Part shown: in pieces, positions 16,010 through 21,429 of the stretch
Layout: every line of letters begins with the position of its first letter
Position numbering within the stretch: the stretch's first letter is position 1
Assembly (NCBI GenBank): GCA_026770615.1
Contig: MU631569.1
Location: 57,215 to 78,643, forward strand
Source of the DNA: Pavlovales sp. CCMP2436
Taxonomy: Eukaryota > Haptophyta > Pavlovophyceae > Pavlovales
Length of the DNA: 21,429 nucleotides
Reading direction: 5' to 3'
The notes under the pieces: generated by a model
Databases searched by the model: none
Told to the model about the DNA's origin: nothing
What the model saw: the letters and a program-made list of their open reading frames with translations, nothing else
Position numbers and translations under genes: made by a program

Positions 16010-16780
16010 TCAGGACCTCTTTGAGTGCTACACGAATAGCAGCTGTCTCAGGGCATCTCCGGAATAAATGGTCTCTGGAGTCCTCCTCTGGCCATCGCTC
16101 TCCTGCTGCCACACACAGAGGGCACTTAATGCTCATCTTGGTGAACTTTCCTCCCATAATTGTCCTGTACTGGCCAATTTCTGGGAACTCGGCTGCAATA
16201 TCAACATTGTATCGTATCGATCCCGATATGCATTGTAGCATGAAATTCGGTAGTTGTTCCGGCCACGTGGATCGAGCGAGCATATGTTCGGACTCATTCT
16301 CCCAGAGTGCGGCTGTGTTCCCTTTAATGGCATATGTACCTGGCCTTTTGATCATGATCTCCTCGACCAACTGCCTCCTAATGCGCTCAGCAACACCTTT
16401 GCGGAGGTGCGACTCGTCGGCACTTTGGATGTCCCCGGAGGGAGTCGTAACCATGTACTTTCCTGGGGTGAGGGCTGGTTTTTGTTGATGTTGGCCATAT
16501 GTTTTTCCGTGTATAGCGACCTGTTTGGCACCCCAGTCGGCCATGGCATTGAGCATCACGAGGTCATCCATATGATGGTCTATTCCTTCCATTAGGGTTC
16601 TGATCTTGTTTATGATCTGGGAGTCTGCTTCTTGGCCTCTTCTGTCAAGAGTTCGTCCAGCTGTTTGCATTTTTCTAGACCCGGCACCTGCGTTCCGTGG
16701 AGGATAGCTTGCTCCGCTGGTGACAGGTCAGTGATGTCCGCGTCTCGAGCTGTCATGAGTTCACCCCGCGTGGGCTACTG
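15888..16780 (-). pseudogene. RNase H tail and zinc knuckle of L3
   Basis: The minus strand reads DDLVMLNAMADWGAKQVAIH (about 16570-16510), the N-x-x-AD end of an RNase H domain. Then comes a 130-residue stretch including LPNFMLQCISGSIRYNVDIA. CPLC (16113-16124) and HLFRRC (16053-16070) complete a C-x2-C...H-x4-C knuckle. After the knuckle a helical VALKEVLIAAVEEATDD follows, and the frame ends at 15888, overlapping the next frame by about 120 bases; a frameshift probably joins them in the ancestor. Confidence 0.65.
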
Positions 16781-17048
16781 GGCACATACCAGCACATCTT
16801 CCATTCCGCATTCAGCCAGGGCCTTCCAGCGTGGCTTATTGGAGTGTTTCTGCATTTCGGGGCAGAAATCCAAAGTAGGTCCGATTCTAGGTCAGCGTAG
16901 TTCTCAGCTACAATCCATGGTACTCCCCCAATTGGGTGTCTCGGGGTGGCCTATTTTCCTCTGATGCGTACCACCGGTGGCGTCCACTTCTTCTCTCCGC
17001 GTCTGTGTTTTTTCCATAGGTCGGCAGTGATTTCTTCTGCGTGACCTA

Positions 17049-17136
17049 TCCCTGCTGCCAGGACTAACGTCTGACGTCGACCAAGTCAGTGAGTGAACAA
17101 CACCTGTTGAACCATGCTGAGCCGCTATATATATAT
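17049..17136 (+). mobile_element. 88-bp LINE-B 3'-end insertion with 20-bp target duplication
   Basis: The insert runs tccctgctgccaggactaac to tgctgagccg and ends in a (TA)n tail. It is flanked by perfect 20-base repeats gatttcttctgcgtgaccta (17029-17048 and 17137-17156). It matches the 3' end of L4, and lies opposite in orientation to host element L3. It contains a small caacacctgttg hairpin. A polarised tail plus long target duplication marks target-primed reverse transcription. Confidence 0.9.
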
Positions 17137-17154
17137 GATTTCTTCTGCGTGACC

Positions 17155-17324
17155 TACAGTCACAGACGGGCATTAAGAAAGCTCGGCATTAAGAAACTGA
17201 GCCTCAATGTTTGAGCCAATTAAGCATTGTTTGTATGTAATGTAACCATTGTTTGTATGTATTTTGCTAAGAAAGTGAGCCTCACTCGGATTCTCTACTT
17301 TCTTAATGCCCGTCTATGACTGTA
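17155..17324 (+). mobile_element. MITE family B, copy B1 (inserted in L3)
   Basis: 170 bp. The left end tacagtcacagacgggcatt mirrors the right end aatgcccgtctatgactgta, with TA on both sides. The core has aagaaactgagcctca and aagaaagtgagcctca boxes and two attgtttgtatgta repeats, shared with family A. Its left TA is the last dinucleotide of the target duplication of the neighbouring 88-bp insertion. Confidence 0.9.
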
Positions 17325-17768
17325 CTGTGTACAATTAGGGAAGCAGGGTTGCTGCCTTGATCCCACCTTCGATTGCCTCGGAATCCTCAATACCGCATCC
17401 TTTTTCTCTGGGGGGGGCACAGAGAGCTATGCGGTTCACATAGTTATCGATCCATGCGCTCTCTTTGATGGGTTCTGTTATCGCAAATCTCATGGCCCTG
17501 AGGTCGGCTGTTTTGAATTCCGTAGCCGCCATGGTATATGGAGGTATGGATGAGATATCTTGCTGGCATAAGGTAGCTGCATAGATGGTGTGGCACTGTG
17601 CGGCTTTCCCGCTGCTATCCTAATTTTATAGAATGCTTCCTTTACGCACTGCACGGTGGCTACAGCTTGGGTTTTCCAATTTATGTTTGGGCCCGCTTAA
17701 TAATTTGGGGTAATTATATAACCCAAATACTTGGTCGGGTCACTTGCCATAATTGATGGCAGCTTAAT
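17325..17768 (-). pseudogene. RT connection segment of L3
   Basis: Between the RT palm and the RNase H part the minus strand carries a protein-like frame (17532-17335) with MAATEFKTADLRAMRFAITE and ESAWIDNYVNRIALCAP, collinear with the thumb/connection of non-LTR polymerases. Stops and an ill-defined stretch at 17600-17760 separate it from the palm. No specific motif is identified. Confidence 0.4.
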
Positions 17769-18300
17769 TTACTCTTCCAGGGTTTCATGAGGCACTGAGA
17801 CCCCAGTAGGGGTTGCGGGGCCTCCTTCAGAAGGAATGTACACATGTTTGCATTTGGGGGCACTCAGTTCCATCCCATACGCAGTTAGAAACGTGTCCGT
17901 GCGGGTGAGAAGTTTCTGGGCATCAGGGGCGTTTCTTGCTACTAGGGAAAGTTCATCCATAAATGTCTGGATTGTAAGTCGTGAGGTACTACCTGTGTGT
18001 TGCGGCATTTTGCTTGATTTCGGCTGCTGGGGCTTGATTTGGTAGCCGCCCTTGAAGCTAATATCCACCCAGTGGATGAGCATATTCATGAACAGACAGA
18101 AAGTGATCGGGCTAAAGGGGCAGCCTTGTTTGCAGCCACGTTTAGTGTAAATTTCCGACCGTGTGCCCGTACGGGGTGCGTGCTAACGCTCCCTGGCAGG
18201 TCTGAAGGAGGCGTACCTGTCTAATTATTTCTGAAGGAAAACCGTGAATTGCAAGCGCTTCTAGGAGGGCTTCTCTCGGGGCTGTATCATACGCTTTGGG
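17769..18300 (-). pseudogene. Reverse transcriptase palm of L3 (frameshifted, altered active site)
   Basis: From the left edge of MITE B2 the minus strand reads KAYDTAPREALLEALAIHGF (motif A region), then RQVRLLQTCQGALARTPYG. After a frameshift near 18150 it reads KQGCPFSPITFCLFMNMLIH (motif B), then TFMDELSLVARNA (motif C). In motif C the usual second Asp is Glu (FMDE, 17949-17963). The first part of the RT and any endonuclease are missing. The polymerase copies RNA at a nicked target in this family, but this copy is dead. Confidence 0.7.
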
Positions 18301-18358
18301 TACAGTCATAGACGGGCATTAAGAAAGCTGGGCATTAAGAAACTGGTCCTCAATGTTG
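18301..18358 (+). mobile_element. MITE family B, copy B2 (left end only)
   Basis: It starts tacagtcatagacgggcatt and follows B1 for about 58 bases (aagaaactggtcctcaatg), then diverges. Degenerate aagaa...gcctca boxes persist to about 18435, but no right end is found. It marks the 5' limit of L3. The rest, to 18560, has no gene. Confidence 0.7.
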
Positions 18359-18561
18359 TTGGGAGAAAGTGAAGAAATGGGCCTCAAGTAGCGAGGTACC
18401 CTAAGAACAAAGAAAAATTAGCCTCAAATTTTAGCGGTTTTCTTACATTTTAAAGAGGGGATTTATAGGGGTCGGCGGTCTTGCCGGGTAGAGTACTTAG
18501 CCCCTAAACCCTTGCTTAAGCCTTGCTCCTTGCCCACGCCCTAGCCCTTGCACTGTCCCTG

Positions 18562-18729
18562 TGGAAATATCTAAATAAATGCCCGGACCCGTTCGCGGTC
18601 TCCCAGGTAAAACTGGGACCAGCTCCCGAGCCCCCGGATACCGTCCTCCCCGCTAAGACTGATCAGACAAACGACGGTCGACGACACTCGTCTTTCGCGC
18701 TGATCAACCTCTGCTGCATCTCGCTTGTC
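18562..18729 (-). repeat. Dispersed repeat R1, copy b
   Basis: Inverted copy of 2229-2398 (see there). Its outer right flank leads into poly-C sequence (about 18785-18804). Confidence 0.7.
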
Positions 18730-18838
18730 TCGAAATGCGGCTCGCCTGCACACGCACCGCACCTGCAGCACATAATACAGGCAGCCCCCCCCCCCACCCC
18801 CCCACTACACACCCTCTCCTTGCTTGTCAGTTGCTCTA

Positions 18839-19058
18839 CTAAATTTCTCGTGTCGCCTCGAAGTGTGTCATGTTGGCTTCGATGGTGATTACGCAGATTT
18901 GTCTGCCTTGCCCGCTGCGCGATGCCGTGAGCAATTCACCGAGGGTCTTACTCTGCCGTGTTTTGCCTCCTGTAGTAGTTATATATGGCGACGCAGCGCT
19001 CAGACCAGCAAAACATTCAGAACAGTCAGACGCCAGCTTGAATCCCTATCAGTCAATA
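18839..19058 (-). other. Unassigned minus-strand open segment
   Basis: A frame without ATG reads ASPYITTTGGKTRQSKTLGE then GQGRQICVITIEANMTHFEA and ends at TAG 18839-18841. The composition is protein-like but no family is recognised. Its upstream end is the TA tail of L4, so L4 seems to have inserted into it. It may be a relic of another retroelement or gene. Confidence 0.25.
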
Positions 19059-19471
19059 TATATGTATATATGTATATATATATAGCGGCTCAGCATGGTT
19101 CAACAAGTGTTGTTCACTCACTGACTTGGTTGATGTCAGACGTTAGTCCTGGCAGCAGGGATGGTTCGGTGTATCCATGTGGTACTGCCGATTCGCGGGT
19201 GGTGCGGGGTGTATGCGTAATATACGTCGATAATGTCGCCCACTTTGCCGGGGTCTCTGCTTAGTTTCAGCACCGCGATGTCTGTTCCCATGACTGTCGC
19301 TATGCTGTGGAGCATGTTGTCTGACATCCATGCGGCCTGGTTCGCTGGGAAGTGGGGAAGGCCGTGTTTTGCCTGCGCTGCTATTGGCCAGAAGTTGGAT
19401 CGCTTACTGTGGTCTAGTTACCCTGGTCCTTCGTAATATAACTGGGGCTAGGCCTTACCTGGGGGCGGACG
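19059..19471 (-). mobile_element. LINE-B copy L4, 3' fragment with OTU end, 3' UTR and TA tail
   Basis: On the minus strand: the OTU-like C-terminal block FPANQAAWMSDNMLHSIATV (about 19350-19270), IIDVYYAYTPHH, then a short 3' end (ccctgctgccaggactaac ... tgctgagccg, about 19165-19086) and a TA/TATG tail (19058-19085). It thus links the OTU-coding part directly with the 3' terminus recognised at 17049 and 2704. The 5' side is cut at MITE B3. Confidence 0.75.
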
Positions 19472-19641
19472 TACAGTCATAGACGGGCATTAAGAAAGCA
19501 GAGAATCCGGGTGAGGCTCACTTTCTTAGCAAAATACATACAAACAATACTTACAGTACATACAAACAATGCTTAACTGGCTCAAAAAATGAGGCTCAGT
19601 TTCTGAATGCCGAGCTTTCTTAATGCCCGCCTATGACTCTG
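19472..19641 (-). mobile_element. MITE family B, copy B3
   Basis: 170 bp, inverse orientation to B1, left end tacagtcatagacgggcatt intact, right end slightly decayed (ctatgactctg). It carries the acatacaaacaat repeats and the gaggctcagtttct box. It borders L4. Confidence 0.85.
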
Positions 19642-19831
19642 TTCGGCTACACCTTGAGCAATTAAGAAATAACAGACGAGGGGACTTGTGAAAATGAGAC
19701 TCACTGCCGGTCATCTAGAGCCAGATCAGCAATTAAGAAACTGGGCCTCACTGGCACTGGATGCCTAAGAAACCCTTTGAAACTGGGCCTCACTCGGATC
19801 CCAGCTTTCTTTATGCCCGTCTTTGACGAGT
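19642..19831 (+). mobile_element. Degenerate family B element (B4)
   Basis: It contains three or four aagaaactgggcctcact-type boxes (for example about 19734 and 19784) and a recognisable right terminus gctttctttatgcccgtctt (from 19804). No left terminus is found. It ends about 24 bases before the TATA-like motif of the downstream gene. Confidence 0.6.
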
Positions 19832-19854
19832 CCTCCTGCCTCTCATGTGCAGAC

Positions 19855-19863
19855 TTTTAAAAT
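19855..19863 (+). promoter_or_regulatory. TATA-like motif of the RRM gene
   Basis: ttttaaaat stands out in GC-rich surroundings about 40 bases upstream of the donor of a 5' UTR intron. Position fits a core promoter; transcription start is not known. Confidence 0.35.
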
Positions 19864-19903
19864 CCGTGCAGCGCTGCGCTTACGGGCGCGTGGCCGTGGA
19901 CTT

Positions 19904-19988
19904 GTAAGTTCGCGCGTGGCGAGCGCGTGCATCCCGCGCGCCCGCTCGCGCTGCGCTGACGCGCCGGCCCCGTCCGTTCCGCGCGCAG
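19904..19988 (+). other. Probable 85-nt 5' UTR intron
   Basis: It starts gtaagt, has a gctgac branch-like site and a pyrimidine-containing end gcgcgcag. Splicing places aaccga directly before the ATG at 19995. No in-frame upstream ATG was found in the joined leader. Confidence 0.55.
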
Positions 19989-19994
19989 AACCGA

Positions 19995-21411
19995 ATGGAC
20001 CACCAGGCTGACCTGAGCTCACTCCTGGGCGAGATGGAGCTGTCCGGAGGCGGCATGGGTAGGCAGCACATGGGCCTGCCCACCGGTTTCCAGCAGATGC
20101 AGCAGCAGATGCAGCAGCAGGACCCGCGCTACGCTCAAGCGGGCGGCATGGGCGCTCCTCAGCGTGGCAACATGATGCGGCAGGGCCTCCCGCCCGGAGC
20201 CAAGGGCACCATGTCCGTGGGGCAGGCAGGAATGGGCATGCACCCCGGCCACATGCAGCAGGGCCAGCGGCAGATGCTTGGCGAGGGCATAATGGGCCAG
20301 CAGCGGATGCAGGGCGGCAACCGGATGCATGGCGGCATGGGTTACGACAGCGATGTCGGCCAGGGTCAGCTTGGGCTCGGCGGTGGACTCTCTCAGGCGC
20401 AGATCGAGCATCTACTCTCAAACCCCACGCTCCTCGCCCAGAACCCGACCCTGATGCAGCTGGTCGCCAGCGGCGGCGGCTACGGAGCGCCCGGCCAGGG
20501 TCCACTCGGGGCACACGCGCAGGGCACCGCTGGCATGTTCGATGGTATCCAGCGAGGTGGTCAGATGATGGGCGGACCGGGTGCTCCGATGGGCTACGAT
20601 GGCAGCGGGTTCTACGGGGCTCCGGGCCCGCAGCGCGCCGACGCCGGGATGCTCGGCATGGGGCTCGGGATGCAGGGCGGGGCGGGGCAGCTCCCGCCGA
20701 GTGCGGCCCAGCTGCTTGCCGAGGGTGGGATTGCGTCAGCGATGCCTGCTGCGCCGCTTAGACCGCGAGCGAGCGAGCGGGCGATTGGGATTCGCGAGGT
20801 GCGTTCGGTGGTGCCCAATCCTACCACTAGTCCCAGCCATTGGATGTGCCCCCCCCTTTCCCCCCTTCCCCTCCTTGTTGCAAAGGCTCCTGATGGTCGA
20901 CAGTCTAGTGAGGAAGCAAAGCTTTAACAGCAAAGCTGTTAGAGCACTGCGGACCATTAGGCAGTGGCAGCGTTCCACTAATCGATGAATGGAACACCGC
21001 CATTCTATCCTAATGGTCATGCGCGCTAACAACTTTGCTCGCTCGTAAGACTGGAACGGAATTCATCCTTGAAGAGGCAGGGTGGAACCGTAAAACTGGG
21101 GAGCGCTGGGTGCGGGCTGGGACTGCCCTAATCCCATTGTCCTAATCTCTACCCGAGTACCCTGTGCCCTTTACTGCAACTTGGTTACAGGTGCACCCTG
21201 CAATCACCTTTTGAGAGTATCTGCGGCGATGTTCACTTGCTCTAGACCTAACCTCGACAAGTATACAACACTACCCCCCCCCCTTTTTTTTTTCTTCTTC
21301 TTCTTTAGGTTCACCCTGCAACTACCTTTGAGGAGATCTGCAACGAGGTGGGCATCTACGGACCGATTGAGAGCATCACGATTGACCAGGAGAAGGGCTT
21401 CGCACAGGTTT
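19995..21411 (+). CDS. Gly/Met/Gln-rich RRM protein, two exons seen, 3' partial
   Basis: Exon 1 (19995-20798) starts MDHQADLSSLLGEMELSGGG and is rich in Gly, Met and Gln, with a QQMQQQ run and a helical LSQAQIEHLLSNPTLLAQNP segment. It ends RAIGIRE at a GTGCGT donor (20799). Exon 2 starts at 21309 after ttctttag in phase 0 with VHPATTFEEICNEVGIYGPI and reaches KGFAQV, an RNP1-like end, before the window stops. The join therefore falls inside an RRM. The RNP2 position reads IGIREV without the usual aromatic residue, which is odd and could mean an unseen exon. RRM proteins bind single-stranded RNA; the low-complexity N-terminus suggests granule or splicing roles, by inference. The shape recalls fungal Nrd1/Msa2-type RRMs, but that is weak. 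Confidence 0.7.
20901..21053 (+). mobile_element. 153-bp palindromic MITE-like element inside the intron
   Basis: cagtct and agactg form the ends. Much of the interior folds back on itself: ggaagcaaag with a decayed counterpart near 21030, gaccattagg (20952-20961) with cctaatggtc (21009-21018), centred on atcgat (20981-20986). It is unlike families A and B. A target duplication is not clear. Confidence 0.6.
21181..21240 (+). pseudogene. Decayed duplicate of the exon 2 acceptor and start
   Basis: After ttggttacag the sequence gtgcaccctgcaatcacc parallels gttcaccctgcaactacc of the real exon at 21309, and the similarity persists about 45 bases. Read in phase 0 it gives VHPAITF and then TGA. It is either a dead tandem duplicate or a premature-stop (poison) exon. 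Confidence 0.6.
21268..21305 (+). repeat. Poly-C / poly-T tract before the exon 2 acceptor
   Basis: A C run, then T run, then TTC repeats form the polypyrimidine tract of the 21308 acceptor. A T/G homopolymer pair also ends the window (21411-21428), whose length is doubtful. Confidence 0.8.
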
Positions 21412-21429
21412 TTTTTTGGGGGGGGGGGT

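Larger units (their letters stand above)
14880..18300 (-). mobile_element. Non-LTR retrotransposon LINE-B copy L3 (5'-truncated, nested insertions)
   Basis: Minus-strand order: reverse transcriptase from motif A onward (18300-17769), a connection segment, RNase H tail, CCHC-type knuckle, a 300-residue spacer and an OTU-like domain ending at 14880. Inside lie the 88-bp insertion at 17049 and MITE B1; MITE B2 marks the 5' edge. The 3' end with its TA tail is not found. It is diverged from LINE-A but collinear with it. Frameshifts in RT and stops throughout make it inactive. Confidence 0.8.

Noticed and set aside
2980..19831. CRISPR array, suggested by recurring inverted motifs
   Set aside because: The repeats are whole 170-bp elements with TIRs and TA duplications at irregular distances, in a eukaryotic context; there is no repeat-spacer pattern.
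18301..19831. One 1.5-kb B-family transposon bounded by B2 (left end) and B4 (right end)
   Set aside because: No transposase frame lies inside, the L3 polymerase does not resume to the right of 19831, and the interior is a mosaic of R1, L4 and B3. Independent decayed copies explain it better.
19843..20514. Long minus-strand Ala/Gly/Arg-rich frame of 223 codons
   Set aside because: It lies antisense to the Gly/Met/Gln-rich RRM exon; GC-rich codons leave stops rare on the other strand.
21411..21429. Alternative end of the RRM exon at GTTTTTTTTT
   Set aside because: The T and G homopolymers at the extreme edge look like assembly-end noise, so no donor is called there.

Overview
The window looks like nuclear DNA of a GC-rich eukaryote, most likely a unicellular alga or other protist. 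The reasons are consensus-like GT-AG introns, a PARP-type gene, an RRM gene preceded by a 5' UTR intron, CTCGAGC- and CCG-type low-complexity coding repeats, and very heavy loading with retrotransposon and MITE debris. Nothing bacterial (operons, ribosome-binding-site-spaced genes) is seen. The species cannot be named from the sequence.

Layout: (1) 2-1420, + strand: a 5'-truncated gene with Sel1-like repeats, a low-complexity linker and an apparently intact PARP (ADP-ribosyltransferase) catalytic domain. (2) 1421-4544: repeat-rich spacer with a foldback element, a duplicated 170-bp repeat, a retroelement 3' end, a first copy of MITE family A, an array of TTTCGC/GCGAAA palindromes and two protein-like remnants facing each other. 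(3) 4545-7000: an A/C-rich reading frame that could be a retroelement ORF1 remnant, hairpins, a low-complexity Ala/Pro frame and a second TTTCGC array. (4) 7028-13460, mostly - strand: two broken non-LTR retrotransposon copies of one family (LINE-A; L1 about 7168-9904, L2 about 11238-12704), four A-family MITEs, recurring 3'-terminal units, a tRNA-like relic and a small LINE-B fragment. (5) 13470-14760: GC-rich sequence with microsatellites and no convincing gene. (6) 14880-19471, - strand: a larger decayed LINE-B copy (L3) with RT, RNase H tail, zinc knuckle and OTU-like domain, then a 3' fragment (L4), both bordered or interrupted by B-family MITEs. (7) 19855-21429, + strand: promoter, 5' UTR intron and first exons of an RRM protein, running off the window.

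The main biological story is a nested transposon graveyard between two apparently functional host genes. The retrotransposons encode, after RT and RNase H, a CCHC-like knuckle and then an OTU-family cysteine-protease-like domain. All inspected copies carry stops, frameshifts or insertions, so none looks autonomous here. Two MITE families with different terminal inverted repeats share one internal core and TA target duplications, and nearly all their copies sit inside or at the edge of a retrotransposon copy. Coordinates of repeats and domains were read by eye and may be off by a few bases.
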